DNA of 64,000 bases from Ochrobactrum chromiisoli (lineage in GTDB: Bacteria > Pseudomonadota > Alphaproteobacteria > Rhizobiales > Rhizobiaceae). Position numbers and translations under genes: made by a program. The stretch is taken from assembly GCF_026241335.1 (NCBI RefSeq), contig NZ_JAPHAV010000019.1, positions 1 through 64,000 of the forward strand, read 5' to 3'. Below the pieces are notes generated by a model, which was not told the DNA's origin, ran no database searches, and saw only the letters and a list, made by a program, of their open reading frames with translations. Below are positions 17,292-27,415 of this stretch, piece after piece. Position 1 is the stretch's first letter; every line of letters starts with the position of its first letter.

Positions 17292-18530
17292 TTAGCGGCG
17301 GCGGAGAACCGAAAGCACTTCAGCGCTTGGATGTCCGTCTGGCTGTAGGCCATTGCGCTGCTGGAAAGCTTCAATCGCTTTGCGCGATGTTGAGCCGATT
17401 TTACCGTCGATCTTGCCATCGTAATAGCCGAGCGCCTTGAGATGCGTCTGCAATTCTTCACGCTCGTTCATGGTGATTGGCGTGAAAGGACGGTTCCAGT
17501 CCTGACGAAGGCCTTGATAACCGCCGATACGATCCGCGAGCAGGCCAACGGCCAGCGCATATTTATCAGCATTGTTATAGCGCTTGATGACGAAGAAGTT
17601 CTTGCCCATCAGGAAGGCTGGACCCTGACGGCCATCGGGGACCTTCAACGTGACTTTTTCATTGGCATCGGGGAAGGGGCGGCCATTGGCGCGAACGACG
17701 CCAAGCCTCTGCCATTCAGCGGCGCTGAGAGAACCGGATGGGAATTTGCGTCCTGCCGGAAGCACGACTTCATAGCCCCAGGTACGCCCCGGCTGCCAGC
17801 CATTGCGATGTAAAAGATTGGCAGCGGTGCCAAGCGCATCGGGAACTGAATTCCAAATGTCACGCTTGCCATTGCCATCAATATCAACTGCATAGGCCTG
17901 ATAGCTGGTCGGAATGAACTGCGTGTGACCCATTGCACCCGCCCATGAGCCGGTCAGGTGGCCGCGATCAATATCGCCTGTCTGGAGAATTTTCATCGCG
18001 GCGATCAGCTGCGTGCGGGCAAATTTGGCGCGGCGCTGATCGGCATAGGCAAGCGTTGCCAGTGAACGGATCGTATCCATCATCACATCGTCGCGCTTGA
18101 GAATTTCACCGTAATTGCTTTCCATTGACCAGATAGCAAGCAGGATGTTGCGATCAACCGAGAAACGCTGTTCGATGCGCTGAAGCCACGGACCCCATTT
18201 TTTCGCCATGCTCTGGCCCACAGCCACGGAATGCTCATTCACGCGGTTGTCGATATAGTTCCAGACGGGTTCGTTGAATTCGGGCTGAAAGCGGGCTTTG
18301 CGCAGCACTTCGGGATCAGGTGAATCGACGCCTCTGAACGCGCGGTCGAAGATCGACGGCGATACGCCGCTCTGAACCGCGGTGGTGCGGAAGCCAGAAA
18401 CCCATTTTCTGAAATTGGCATCGGCGAAAGCGCTGCCTGTTGTCAGCGCAGACGCAAGCATTGCAACCGCAACGGTTGCCGTAATCCTGGCGCGCATTCC
18501 TCGTCCCAGAGTGAATGGAAATCGCAGCAT
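17292..18530 (-). CDS. Lytic murein transglycosylase (MltB family) with peptidoglycan-binding domain
   Basis: 412 residues from ATG 18530, which follows GAAGGGA at good spacing. The longer frame to 18605 lacks this. A signal peptide ends near residue 36 (TTGSAFA). The SLT_2/MltB domain has the catalytic Glu in LLAIWSMESNYGE, then GHTQFIPTSY and YAVDIDGNGKRDIWNS. The C-terminal 60 residues are a PG_binding_1 domain (ELQTHLKALGYYDGKIDGKIG). It cleaves the MurNAc-GlcNAc bond in the periplasm with formation of 1,6-anhydroMurNAc. No lipobox is seen, so it is probably soluble. Confidence 0.88.
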   Translation of the reverse strand: MLRFPFTLGRGMRARITATVAVAMLASALTTGSAFADANFRKWVSGFRTTAVQSGVSPSIFDRAFRGVDSPDPEVLRKARFQPEFNEPVWNYIDNRVNEHSVAVGQSMAKKWGPWLQRIEQRFSVDRNILLAIWSMESNYGEILKRDDVMMDTIRSLATLAYADQRRAKFARTQLIAAMKILQTGDIDRGHLTGSWAGAMGHTQFIPTSYQAYAVDIDGNGKRDIWNSVPDALGTAANLLHRNGWQPGRTWGYEVVLPAGRKFPSGSLSAAEWQRLGVVRANGRPFPDANEKVTLKVPDGRQGPAFLMGKNFFVIKRYNNADKYALAVGLLADRIGGYQGLRQDWNRPFTPITMNEREELQTHLKALGYYDGKIDGKIGSTSRKAIEAFQQRNGLQPDGHPSAEVLSVLRRR

Positions 18531-18897
18531 TCTGTGTTTCCCTTCTGCAATCATATTGCTGCCGTGTTGAACGGCGAGTTGCCTTTCCTGCCGAGCCTGT
18601 GTCATTCAGATTGCATTAAGTTGATAATACTATCCAGTGTTGAATTTGGGGCCGACTCTCGTAACGCTAAAATTAAAGCCTTCGGGTTAGCATTTGGTTT
18701 ACCATCAAGCTTACACCAAAGAAATTGCCGGAAATTTTGTAAAATATTTGAATCAAGTAACATTAAGGCCGGGTTATTGAATGTGATAAGGAAAAAGGCG
18801 GAATTTCGTCCTTTCTTAATGAAAGCGCCCTAATTGAAATGCAGTGGTTTCAATGCTTTGATAGCGCCCTGTTCTTTTTAACAAATCGAGGAGACGA
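18531..18897. other. Non-coding region between divergent mltB-like gene and galU
   Basis: About 370 nt with both divergent promoters. It is AT-rich between 18600 and 18790. I see no conserved motif, no RNA gene and no credible small gene in it. Confidence 0.5.
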
Positions 18898-19791
18898 ATG
18901 AGTTCGATCCGCAAAATCCGTAAGGCAGTTTTCCCAGTCGCCGGTCTCGGCACCCGCTTTCTTCCAGCGACCAAGTCCATCCCCAAGGAAATGCTCACCG
19001 TCGTCGACAAGCCCGTGATCCAGTATGTGGTGGATGAGGCTCGCGAAGCCGGTATCGAACATCTGATTTTTGTCACCGGACGCAACAAGGCTGTCATCGA
19101 AGATTATTTCGACGCGCAGGTTGAGCTTTATTCCACGCTTGCCGAGCGCGGCAAGAAAGCGGAGCTTGAGCATCTGCAGGAATTGCAGCCGCAGCCAGGC
19201 ACCACCAGCTTCACCCGCCAGCAGGTTCCACTTGGCCTAGGCCATGCGGTCTGGTGTGCGCGCGAACTGGTTGGCGACGAGCCTTTTGCATTGTTACTGC
19301 CAGATATGGTCATGCAGTCGAAGAAAGGCTGCCTCAAGGAAATGGTCGAGCTTTATGAGCAGACCGGTGGCAATGTGATTGCCGTGCAGGAATGTGATCC
19401 TGACGAAGCGCACAAATACGGCATCGTCGGCAAGGGCAATGCCATCGGTAGTGGCTTTGAAATCAACCAGATGGTTGAAAAGCCAGCCAAGGGAACGGCA
19501 CCTTCCAATCTTTATATCAATGGCCGCTATATTCTTCAGCCAGAAATCTTTGAGCTGCTGAGCAAGCAGGAAAAAGGTGCTGGCAATGAAATCCAGCTGA
19601 CCGATGCCATGCTCAAGCTTGCCGATGCGCAGAAATTCTATGGCTTTGATTATCACGGCCGGACGTTTGACTGTGGTTCCAAGTCAGGCTTTATCGAAGC
19701 AAATGTGGCTTTTGCGCTTTGGCGCAAGGATATCCGCCCAACGGTCGAATTTTCGATTGCCGATCTTCTCAAGACCATTCAGCCGGAATAG
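18898..19791 (+). CDS. galU: UTP--glucose-1-phosphate uridylyltransferase
   Basis: 297 residues. [18 protein letters not shown] near residue 18 is the nucleotidyltransferase signature, followed by [21 protein letters not shown], and [19 protein letters not shown]. GalU makes UDP-glucose from UTP and glucose-1-phosphate for LPS, exopolysaccharide and cyclic glucan synthesis. GAGGAGACG precedes the ATG. It is transcribed alone and ends at a good terminator. Confidence 0.93.
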   Translation: MSSIRKIRKAVFPVAGLGTRFLPATKSIPKEMLTVVDKPVIQYVVDEAREAGIEHLIFVTGRNKAVIEDYFDAQVELYSTLAERGKKAELEHLQELQPQPGTTSFTRQQVPLGLGHAVWCARELVGDEPFALLLPDMVMQSKKGCLKEMVELYEQTGGNVIAVQECDPDEAHKYGIVGKGNAIGSGFEINQMVEKPAKGTAPSNLYINGRYILQPEIFELLSKQEKGAGNEIQLTDAMLKLADAQKFYGFDYHGRTFDCGSKSGFIEANVAFALWRKDIRPTVEFSIADLLKTIQPE

Positions 19792-19815
19792 GCTGAGCCG
19801 TCGGCAGAATCAATC

Positions 19816-19849
19816 AACCCTGCTTTCAGCAATGAAGGCGGGGTTTTTT
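19816..19849 (+). terminator. galU terminator
   Basis: CCCTGCTTTCA (19818-19828), loop GCAA, TGAAGGCGGGG (19833-19843), then TTTTTT. It is an 11-bp stem with a few G-U pairs. Confidence 0.85.
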
Positions 19850-19902
19850 ATGCTGCTATAAATTCATGCGAGGGCCTCGGAGCGGAGGGCTTTACATGCG
19901 CT

Positions 19903-21528
19903 TTATCGCTGCACTTTCATGCCGACATAAACACTGTTGGCGTGATATTCGCGATAGGAAACCTGACTGGTTTGAAACTCATGTCGCAGACGTGCATCAA
20001 TGCCGACAAAGCGGTTAATCCAATAGGTCGCACCAATCTGTGCGCCGATTGTGTAATCGGTTCCTGTGCCATCCTTGTTGTCGCGGACATTCAGATCGAG
20101 CTTGCCGTTGAAGCTCAGGTTTGAGCGCACGTGCCGCGTCACCTCGAGGCTTGCAAGATGCAGAAGCGCACCGGAAACGCCGGGCGTCGTGGAGGTGTCG
20201 ACCAAGGTTTGTGCAAAAAGCTGCACATCGGTGCCGCGCAGTGGCGACCATTGGATGCTGGCTGCAAGCGATGGGCCGCTGATGCTGCCAAGACGGGAAT
20301 CATCGCTGTTGGCGCGCATATAGCCTGCCGAAATTTCGCCATTGAACTTTTCGCCGCGATCAAACATCAGGCCGCCGCGCAAGGCATATTGTGATCCGCT
20401 GCGCTCATAGCCGTTGCTGTCTATACGCTCATCAAAAATACGCTTGCCCAGTTCAATCTCAGCAAAGGGCTTAAGCGCGGGCGAAATTGCAAAACCACCG
20501 CGCAATGTTACGCTGGAATAGGTGTTGTCGCGATCTTTCTGGCTGACGGTGCCGCCGGAAGAAAGTTCTGCATCGCCATAAGTTTCATGCTCGACGCGGC
20601 CTGTTGCACGACCGAAAATCAGTCCGGTGTCGCGCTCAATGCCCAGACTGCCGTTAATCGTGTGTACCAGCGGACGCTTCAAAGCATCTGTGACGCCGTT
20701 GGGGCTGGATGCGCTTTCACGGCGCAATTTATAACCTGCGCCCGCATTCACAGTTGTTTCATTGCTTAGATCGAAACGCAGATTGCCCCGAACATCGACG
20801 CGCGGCTCTGAAACATCCTGCCCGGAAATGGATTTGCTCATGGTGCCCGAGGCATCAAGCGTTGCCTGATGACGGGACCAGTCTGATTCAGCCTTCAGAC
20901 GGAGCGTTGTTTCGGACAGAACAGCACTTGAACCGGTTGAGCTATTGTCGCCATTGGAGGTGGCGCGAATCCCTTGTTCAAGTGAAGGGCGCAGTATGAA
21001 ATTGCCTGTGCGGATGCCCACGGGCGCAAACGGATCGGCCTCGTGCGGCAAACGCCGGCCCTGTTCAGGGATAGCGGGCAAGTTCTCACGGCGGACGCGT
21101 CCGGTGCTGTCCTGCTCTTCAATTGTAACCGCACCCACGGGCATATTGTCGGTGGCAAGAAAGCGCTGCGGCTCTTCCTCAGTCACGGGCGTCACCAGTT
21201 TAGGTTTGGGCGCCTGTGGCTCGGTGGGTGGTGTATAAGATTCGTTTGCAATGTCATCCGAAGCGGACGCATTCGGATCAAACGCATCACCATCGCGGAG
21301 GGTTGCCTGATCGGGTGATACGACAGACAGATTGTCGTCATCAAGAATGCCACGGAGTTGGGTATCCTGCGAAAACGCCACCGAATTGCTGATTGCCAAA
21401 ACACAGCCTGCCAGCAACAGGCGTGTTAACCTGCTGGCAAAAGGCGATAAGCCGCCCTGTGTGGATTTGGCAAAAAGCATAATGTCTTCAACTCGTTGCA
21501 ACGTGGTAAGCGAACGGTAAACGTTCAT
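19903..21528 (-). CDS. Outer-membrane beta-barrel protein (BBP2_2-like)
   Basis: 541 residues from ATG 21528; ATG 21483 gives a tidier signal peptide and is an alternative. A long N-terminus with a hydrophobic signal segment (LLLAGCVLAISNSVAFS) is followed by a Pro/Asp/Glu-rich periplasmic part of about 130 residues. The rest is alternating beta strands with the Asn/Asp/Gly turns of a barrel, ending in NSVYVGMKVQR, an aromatic-plus-hydrophobic last strand. This matches the putative beta-barrel porin 2 family found in Rhizobiales. The role is unknown, perhaps polysaccharide export or porin. It diverges from kdsD with about 100 nt between the starts. Confidence 0.7.
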   Translation of the reverse strand: MNVYRSLTTLQRVEDIMLFAKSTQGGLSPFASRLTRLLLAGCVLAISNSVAFSQDTQLRGILDDDNLSVVSPDQATLRDGDAFDPNASASDDIANESYTPPTEPQAPKPKLVTPVTEEEPQRFLATDNMPVGAVTIEEQDSTGRVRRENLPAIPEQGRRLPHEADPFAPVGIRTGNFILRPSLEQGIRATSNGDNSSTGSSAVLSETTLRLKAESDWSRHQATLDASGTMSKSISGQDVSEPRVDVRGNLRFDLSNETTVNAGAGYKLRRESASSPNGVTDALKRPLVHTINGSLGIERDTGLIFGRATGRVEHETYGDAELSSGGTVSQKDRDNTYSSVTLRGGFAISPALKPFAEIELGKRIFDERIDSNGYERSGSQYALRGGLMFDRGEKFNGEISAGYMRANSDDSRLGSISGPSLAASIQWSPLRGTDVQLFAQTLVDTSTTPGVSGALLHLASLEVTRHVRSNLSFNGKLDLNVRDNKDGTGTDYTIGAQIGATYWINRFVGIDARLRHEFQTSQVSYREYHANSVYVGMKVQR

Positions 21529-21624
21529 GGTTAATTCTTTATTGAGATTTGCTTTCTGCGTGGCTCTATTGTGCGGCAACAAATGCTTGGACAAGCAGCT
21601 TTGAAGGCGCTAACCGTTGGCGTC

Positions 21625-22626
21625 ATGACAAATCTTGATACGACACAAAATACCGCGCCTGCGGAGGATTTGATCGCCTCCGCTTTGCGCACGATCAGAA
21701 CCGAAAACGCGGGTCTCGTGGCGCTGGAAAAAGCGCTCGACAATGGCCTTTCTGCACCGTTTGCAGAAGCCGTGCGAACGATTGTCGGTTCTAAAGGCCG
21801 CCTTGTTGTAACCGGGGTGGGCAAGAGCGGGCACATTGGCTCCAAACTTGCGGCGACTTTCGCATCAACCGGCACCTCTGCATTCTTCGTGCATTCGGCG
21901 GAAGCCAATCACGGCGACCTTGGCATGATTGGTACGGATGATGTTATCCTTGCGATTTCATGGTCGGGCGAAACGGCCGAACTTAAGGGCATTGTCAATT
22001 ATTCACAGCGCTTTCGTATCCCGCTGATTGCAATTACGGCAGGCGAGGAGTCGGCGCTTGGACGCGCGGCCAATGTTGTTCTGCTTTTGCCAAAGGCACA
22101 GGAAGCTTGTCCGCACGGCCTTGCACCGACGACATCAACCATGATGCAGCTTGCCATTGGTGACGCATTGGCGATTGCGCTTCTCGAGGCCCGTGGTTTC
22201 ACGCCGACAGACTTCAAAACCTTCCATCCGGGCGGTTCGCTCGGTGCGAGTCTCGTCCATGTTCGGGAAATCATGCATAAGGGTGACTGTCTGCCGCTGG
22301 TCACAGTGGGCACATTGATGCCGGATGCCATGAAGGTTCAGGCCCATAAGAGCTTTGGTTGTGTGATCGTTGTTGAGCACGATGGACAACTTGCGGGTAT
22401 TATCACTGACGGCGATATTTCACGCAATCTGAGCCGCAGTCTTTCAGAGCTGACCGTTGATGACATCATGACACGCACGCCCAAAACCGTTGACCAGAAT
22501 ATGCTGGCAAGCGCTGCGCTCAGCCTCATCAATGAGAAACATATCGGCGCGTTAATTGTTGTCGAAGACAGTCGGCCAATCGGCCTTGTGCACTTCCACG
22601 ATCTGCTTCGTATTGGTGTTGCGTAA
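21625..22626 (+). CDS. kdsD: Arabinose-5-phosphate isomerase, KpsF/GutQ/KdsD family
   Basis: 333 residues from ATG 21625; the frame is open upstream to 21571. The SIS domain carries VVTGVGKSGHIG, SAFFVHSAEANHGDLG and ISWSGETAE. Two CBS domains follow (about residues 215-330). The enzyme converts ribulose-5-phosphate to arabinose-5-phosphate, the first step of KDO synthesis for the LPS core. Family members can also be capsule- or gut-operon versions, but the lone genomic setting suggests the housekeeping enzyme. Confidence 0.88.
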   Translation: MTNLDTTQNTAPAEDLIASALRTIRTENAGLVALEKALDNGLSAPFAEAVRTIVGSKGRLVVTGVGKSGHIGSKLAATFASTGTSAFFVHSAEANHGDLGMIGTDDVILAISWSGETAELKGIVNYSQRFRIPLIAITAGEESALGRAANVVLLLPKAQEACPHGLAPTTSTMMQLAIGDALAIALLEARGFTPTDFKTFHPGGSLGASLVHVREIMHKGDCLPLVTVGTLMPDAMKVQAHKSFGCVIVVEHDGQLAGIITDGDISRNLSRSLSELTVDDIMTRTPKTVDQNMLASAALSLINEKHIGALIVVEDSRPIGLVHFHDLLRIGVA

Positions 22627-22642
22627 AGAAGAGAAGTGGCCG

Positions 22643-23101
22643 CTATGCAGCCACTTCCATTTCAAGTGTGACAGGATCAAATGAGACGATGTGCACCTCG
22701 GTTCCAGCCGGTAAATCGGGGCCTTTGATACGCCATGTCGTGTCATTGATGCGCATACGACCGCGGCCGTTGACAATTGGCTCTGTCAGGGTCGCACGTT
22801 GGCCGACGAGCTGATCGCCGCGGCGATTGAGCAATGGCTCATCCTGACGATCGCTGAAGCCGAAAACGCGACGCCCAACGAGCACGAAAACCACCGCCAG
22901 AACCAGAAACAGCACGGTTTGCAATTGCCAGCCAAAGCCCACGAGTGAGCCGAGCAGAAAAGCAAAGATGCCGGTCACAAGCGCGGCAAGACCAAACCAG
23001 ATAAAGAAAATACCGGGCGCCATAATTTCCAGAATGAGCAGGACAAGTCCGGCGACGAACCAGCCCCACAGCCCCAGTTGCGACAGGAAATGGATGATCA
23101 T
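22643..23101 (-). CDS. NfeD-like membrane protein
   Basis: 152 residues. About three transmembrane helices (residues about 8-75) are followed by a soluble OB-fold (about 90-150) with QLVGQRATLTEPI and GRMRINDTTW. NfeD proteins without the ClpP-like domain pair with SPFH proteins, and the stomatin-like gene lies immediately upstream (15 nt apart) in the same operon. They are thought to organise membrane microdomains or assist quality control. Confidence 0.88.
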   Translation of the reverse strand: MIIHFLSQLGLWGWFVAGLVLLILEIMAPGIFFIWFGLAALVTGIFAFLLGSLVGFGWQLQTVLFLVLAVVFVLVGRRVFGFSDRQDEPLLNRRGDQLVGQRATLTEPIVNGRGRMRINDTTWRIKGPDLPAGTEVHIVSFDPVTLEMEVAA

Positions 23102-23115
23102 GACGCCCTGCCTGA

Positions 23116-24102
23116 CTAACTGCGCGTGGTGGGAACGCTGCGCGAGCGCGGCGAAGGTGCGGTGGGAACCGGATCAACCGGCTTGCTGCCATCGCCAAAC
23201 ACTTCCTTGGCAATTGCACCGATGCCAGCCAGCGAGCCGATCACCGAGCTTGCTTCAAGCGGCATGAGAACCACTTTCTGGTTCTTGGCGCTTGCGATAT
23301 TGCCGAGTGCCTCGGTGTATTTCTGTGCGACGAAGTAGTTGAGCGCCTGAACATTGCCGCTCGAAACAGCATCGGAAACAAGCGTGGTCGCCCGTGCCTC
23401 CGCTTCCGCCAGACGCTCACGCGCCTCAGCTTCGCGCTTTGCAGCCTCAAGCTTGCCTTCGGCTTCCAGAATCTGCGACTGTTTTTGACCTTCAGCGCGC
23501 AAAATCTGCGCATTGCGGTCGCCTTCGGCTTCCAGCACCTGTGCACGCTTGTCGCGTTCGGCTTTCATCTGGCGTGCCATCGAGGTCACAATGTCTTGCG
23601 GCGGATTGATGTCCTTGATTTCCACGCGGGTCATTTTCAGACCCCAAGGATGTGCAGCTTCATCAACGATGCGCAACAGGCGATCATTGATCGCATCACG
23701 GTTGGAAAGCAACTCGTCAAGATCCATTGACCCCATGACAGAGCGGATATTGGTCATGGTCAGGTTAAGGATCGCATATTGCAGATTTGAAACCTGATAG
23801 GCGGCCTGTGCGGCGTTGAGCACCTGATAGAAGGCCACGCCATCGACACCGACAATGGCATTGTCGCGGGTGATGACCTCCTGGGTAGGAACGTCAAGCA
23901 CCTGTTCCATCATGTTGAGACGCGCGCCAATACGATCGAAAAAGGGTACAATGAGATTGAGGCCCGGCATCAATGTGCGTGTGTAGCGGCCAAAGCGCTC
24001 GACTGTGTAATTGTAGCCCTGCGGTACAGTCTTGATGCCGGCGAACAGTGTTGCAAGAACAAGGGCCGCCAAAATCAGCAGCGTGATGTCAAAACCAGTC
24101 AT
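23116..24102 (-). CDS. SPFH/Band 7 (stomatin, QmcA-like) membrane protein
   Basis: 328 residues. One N-terminal membrane segment (about 5-22) leads into an SPFH domain with [26 protein letters not shown]-like [13 protein letters not shown], and [22 protein letters not shown] core. A long coiled coil rich in Glu/Ala/Arg runs about residues 175-250, and the Pro/Ser-rich tail follows. AGGGGATT is the ribosome site. It probably forms large membrane rings, works with the adjacent NfeD, and by analogy with QmcA/HflKC may hold a protease. Functional detail is inferred. Confidence 0.88.
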   Translation of the reverse strand: MTGFDITLLILAALVLATLFAGIKTVPQGYNYTVERFGRYTRTLMPGLNLIVPFFDRIGARLNMMEQVLDVPTQEVITRDNAIVGVDGVAFYQVLNAAQAAYQVSNLQYAILNLTMTNIRSVMGSMDLDELLSNRDAINDRLLRIVDEAAHPWGLKMTRVEIKDINPPQDIVTSMARQMKAERDKRAQVLEAEGDRNAQILRAEGQKQSQILEAEGKLEAAKREAEARERLAEAEARATTLVSDAVSSGNVQALNYFVAQKYTEALGNIASAKNQKVVLMPLEASSVIGSLAGIGAIAKEVFGDGSKPVDPVPTAPSPRSRSVPTTRS

Positions 24103-24117
24103 ATGTAATCCCCTAAA

Positions 24118-25146
24118 TTAAACCCAGCCCTGCAACTCGCGCCGCACGAGTGTCTCGATAACGTTCATACCTTCTTCGGTATCGTTAAGGCACGGTATGT
24201 GGCTGAAATTTTCTCCGCCAGCCTCATGGAAAGCTTCGGCCGCTTCATGGCCGATCTCATCCACGGTTTCCAGACAGTCTACCACAAAGCCGGGATTGAG
24301 CACGGCTACTGATTTTACGCCCTGCTTTGCCAGTTCTTCAACGGTTTCGTCAGTGTATGGCTGTAGCCACTCTTCGGGACCAAAGCGTGACTGGAACGTG
24401 GAGCGGAACTGTTTGTCGTCCATGCCGAGGCGTGCGCGCAAAAGCCTTGAGGTTTCAAGGCATTGCGAGCGGTAAGGGTCGCCCTTGTCGGAATAGCTTT
24501 TTGGAATGCCATGATAGGAGGCAAGGATGACTTCCGGCTTGAAATCAAGCGTTGCCAGATGCTTTTCAATCGACTGCGCAAGCGCCTCAATATAGACCGG
24601 CTCCACTTCATAGGAAGGGATTGTGCGCACTGCTGGCATAAAGCGCTTTTTCATCAGCACTTCGAAGAATTTATCATTCACCGTGGCAGTGGTGGTTGCT
24701 GAATATTGCGGATAGAGCGGAAACATAACGATGCGTTCGCAGCCCTGCTTGAGCAGGCGATCCGTCACTTCCTCAATTGAAGGCTGGCCATAGCGCATAG
24801 CCCAGTCGACAATCACATTTGGATGATCTTTGAGGGCAATGGCGAGTTTTTCGCCCTGGGCACGCGTGAATGTGCGCAGCGGCGACTCGTTTTTTTCATA
24901 ATTCCAGATGCGTTCATAAAGTTTGCCTGAACGCTTCGGGCGCACACTGAGCACAATGCCGTAAAGGATAGGATACCAAAAAATGCGAGGCCACTCGATA
25001 ACACGGCGGTCCGAAAGGAACTCGGCCAGATAACGGCGCATCGGCGCATAACTTGTACCGTCCGGCGTGCCGAGATTAACCAGTAAAACACCAACTTTGG
25101 GTTGTTTTACAGAATGGCTGGCTGGGGTGGTGGTCACTTTATCCAT
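24118..25146 (-). CDS. hemH: Ferrochelatase
   Basis: 342 residues from ATG 25146, 9 nt after AGGAAG; the in-frame ATG at 25155 is too close to the same site. Features are KVGVLLVNLGTPDGTSY, FPLYPQYSATTTA, the iron-site ASYHGIPKSY and the FVVDCLETVDEIG motif with the catalytic Glu. It inserts ferrous iron into protoporphyrin IX, the final step of haem synthesis, at the membrane. No 2Fe-2S cysteine cluster is seen at the C-terminus. Confidence 0.93.
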   Translation of the reverse strand: MDKVTTTPASHSVKQPKVGVLLVNLGTPDGTSYAPMRRYLAEFLSDRRVIEWPRIFWYPILYGIVLSVRPKRSGKLYERIWNYEKNESPLRTFTRAQGEKLAIALKDHPNVIVDWAMRYGQPSIEEVTDRLLKQGCERIVMFPLYPQYSATTTATVNDKFFEVLMKKRFMPAVRTIPSYEVEPVYIEALAQSIEKHLATLDFKPEVILASYHGIPKSYSDKGDPYRSQCLETSRLLRARLGMDDKQFRSTFQSRFGPEEWLQPYTDETVEELAKQGVKSVAVLNPGFVVDCLETVDEIGHEAAEAFHEAGGENFSHIPCLNDTEEGMNVIETLVRRELQGWV

Positions 25147-25258
25147 CTCATTCATCTTCCTGTTCCTATGCTGACGGAAAACTAGAGAAAAAAAGACAAA
25201 TTACAATCCTAACAACGCTGGGTATGGTTGAATTATAAGGCGTTAAGCTGGAACCCCA

Positions 25259-25298
25259 TAAAATAAAAACGGCAAACGCCGAAAAGCGTGTGCCGTTT
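25259..25298 (-). terminator. omp10 terminator
   Basis: AAACGGC (25267-25273) and GCCGTTT (25292-25298) enclose an inner ACGC/GCGT stem. On the minus strand it is followed by TTTTATTTTAT. Confidence 0.8.
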
Positions 25299-25317
25299 GA
25301 TTGCATTCAGACGATTT

Positions 25318-25695
25318 TTAGCTGCGGCGGGTCAGCGAGAAACGCGATCCTGCAGACGATGTGCAGTTGAGCTGGTTCTGTGAAACGAGCGCGCAATTGA
25401 CGCGGGATGAGGTGCCGCGCACGATGGAACGCATATCGATTTCAACGAGCTGCGGCGACTGGTAACGATAGTTGCCTTCGGCCAGCTTTTCGTTGGTATC
25501 GGTCGCGCGGGTCTCGAAAATACCGCCGTTGAAAGATGAGACGATGCCATTCGGATCAACCCATGAACCATCAATACCGGATGGCGCACGATTAACGACA
25601 GGGACATTGCCGCCACCGACTGGGCCAGTCGCAACACAACCTGCAAGCGCGAGTGATACGATTGCCGTAGAGCCAATGATGCGGAAGGATTTCAT
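25318..25695 (-). CDS. omp10: Omp10-type outer-membrane lipoprotein
   Basis: 125 residues from ATG 25695 (9 nt after GGAG; the ATG at 25701 is too close). Lipobox LALAGC puts the acylated Cys at residue 20. The mature part has IDGSWVDPNGIVSSFNGG, TDTNEKLAEGNY, QLVEIDMRSIVRGTSSRVNC and SSAGSRFSLTRR, matching the Brucella Omp10 lipoprotein as I remember it. In Brucella it is a surface-exposed lipoprotein recognised by the immune system; biochemical role unclear. Monocistronic. Confidence 0.88.
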   Translation of the reverse strand: MKSFRIIGSTAIVSLALAGCVATGPVGGGNVPVVNRAPSGIDGSWVDPNGIVSSFNGGIFETRATDTNEKLAEGNYRYQSPQLVEIDMRSIVRGTSSRVNCALVSQNQLNCTSSAGSRFSLTRRS

Positions 25696-25805
25696 GTCCA
25701 TCTTCTCCGTAAGAGTGTTTATCGTGTGATGTATGGAAATTCACACGATTACAAGCCCCTTTTATCAGGATTGCAAGACTGTTGCGCAACTGTCGCATTC
25801 GGCAA

Positions 25806-25821
25806 CCCGGCCGAAGCCGGG
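25806..25821 (-). terminator. Hairpin after hss, possible terminator
   Basis: CCCGGC (25806-25811), loop CGAA, GCCGGG (25816-25821), 13 nt past the hss stop. There is no clear U-run, so termination would be weak or Rho-assisted. Confidence 0.4.
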
Positions 25822-25833
25822 CATTCGAACGGC

Positions 25834-27279
25834 TCAGCGAACAAGAATATTGCGGAACTGCCAAGGGTCTTTGGTGTCGATATCCTCTTCGAACAAAACG
25901 CCACGACCCTCCAGCGGGTTCCAGTCAGTATAATAGCCTTTGACGGGTCCCAAATAGGGCAGCTGTACTTCAAGGCAGCGACGGTAATCCATTTCGTCGG
26001 TTTCGACGATCCCGCTTTGTGGGTTTTCAAGCGCCCAGACCATACCGGCCAAAACGGCAGATGAAACCTGCAGCCCGGTTGCGTTCTGGTAAGGCGCAAG
26101 CTTGCGAGCCTCTTCGACGCTCAGCTGTGAGCCATACCAATAGGCGTTTTTGTCGTGGCCATAGAGCAGCACGCCCAGCTCGTCCGAGCCGTCGAGTATT
26201 TCGTCTTCTTCAAGCACATGCTGAACCGCCTGCGCACGTCCGCCGCTGCCAAACATTTCATCCAGTGAAAGAACGGCGACATTGCTTGGATGATAGGCGT
26301 AATTACAGGTCGGGCGGTATTCCAGTTTGCCCTTCTTGTTGTGCACGGTGAAAAAGTCGGCAATCGAGATTGCTTCATTGTGGGTGACAAGCAGACCGTA
26401 TTGCGCGCCATGGGTTGGACACCATGTGCGGATGCGGGTATTGCCGCCGGGCTGTTCAAGGAAGATTGCAGCCTTGTTGCCCTTCTTCTGCTTGCGGGCG
26501 TTTTTCGGCTTCCAGTTTTCATGGGTGCCCCAGCCAAGCTCGGCAGGCTGCAAACCTTCAGCAATAAAACCTTCCACCGACCAAGTGTTCCAGAATGTGT
26601 CGAACGGCTTCGGCTCCTTGGCGCGCTGAGTGTCGCGTTCAGCAATGTGAACACCCTTAACCCCTGCCTTTTTCATGAGCTTGGCCCAACCCTTACGGTC
26701 ATCGGCTGATGGCTCTTCAAACTCAAGCTTGAGCTCAGTGGCAAGATCGATAAGCGCTTTTTTGACGAACCATGAAACCATCCCGGGATTGGCGCCGCAG
26801 CAGGAAACAGCAGTCGGACCGCCCGGATTCTTGCGCTTTTCGGTACGAACTGTTTCACGCAATGCGTAATTGGTGCGCGCAGCATTATCGGCTTCCGCAT
26901 CGAAATAGAAACCGAGCCATGGCTCGACAACCGTGTCGATATAGAGCGCACCCTGTTCGCGGCTGTAGCGCATCAGATCGAGCGATCCGGTATCGACCGA
27001 CAGATTGACGATGAACGGCTGGCCTTCGCCTTCCTTGATCAGAGGGCCAAGGATCTTTTTGTAATTATCTTTGGTGATCGCTTCCTTGACGAAGCGGATA
27101 TCCTGATCATCCAGAATTTTGCGGTTCTTTTCGCTTGGATCGATGACGACCAGTCGGGATTTGTCGAATTTGAAGTGGCGTGCGATCAGTGGCAGGGTAC
27201 CGCGCCCGATCGAGCCAAAGCCGATCATGATAAGAGGGCCGGTAATTTCGCCATAGACTGGCCATTTCGCTTTCGCCAT
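25834..27279 (-). CDS. hss: Homospermidine synthase
   Basis: 481 residues from ATG 27279, 8 nt after AGGAG; 13 extra upstream codons are open but unlikely. The N-terminal NAD-binding fold shows IMIGFGSIGRGTLPLI. Later NPGMVSWFVKKAL, RTWCPTHGAQYGLLVTHNEAISI and NYAYHPSNVAVLSLDE are typical of bacterial homospermidine synthase. It makes sym-homospermidine from putrescine and spermidine (NAD-dependent), the main triamine pathway in many Rhizobiales. It is a single-gene unit. Confidence 0.93.
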   Translation of the reverse strand: MAKAKWPVYGEITGPLIMIGFGSIGRGTLPLIARHFKFDKSRLVVIDPSEKNRKILDDQDIRFVKEAITKDNYKKILGPLIKEGEGQPFIVNLSVDTGSLDLMRYSREQGALYIDTVVEPWLGFYFDAEADNAARTNYALRETVRTEKRKNPGGPTAVSCCGANPGMVSWFVKKALIDLATELKLEFEEPSADDRKGWAKLMKKAGVKGVHIAERDTQRAKEPKPFDTFWNTWSVEGFIAEGLQPAELGWGTHENWKPKNARKQKKGNKAAIFLEQPGGNTRIRTWCPTHGAQYGLLVTHNEAISIADFFTVHNKKGKLEYRPTCNYAYHPSNVAVLSLDEMFGSGGRAQAVQHVLEEDEILDGSDELGVLLYGHDKNAYWYGSQLSVEEARKLAPYQNATGLQVSSAVLAGMVWALENPQSGIVETDEMDYRRCLEVQLPYLGPVKGYYTDWNPLEGRGVLFEEDIDTKDPWQFRNILVR

Positions 27280-27415
27280 TTTTTCTCTCTCCTGCTGCAA
27301 GGCCGCAACGCTTGGCATTTCCGATATGCGGAACTGCTCACTTTGCTACGATAGCACAGGTTCATAGAAAGAAAGAAACGTCACAAGCCTATGACAGCAA
27401 ACGTGTTTAACGAAT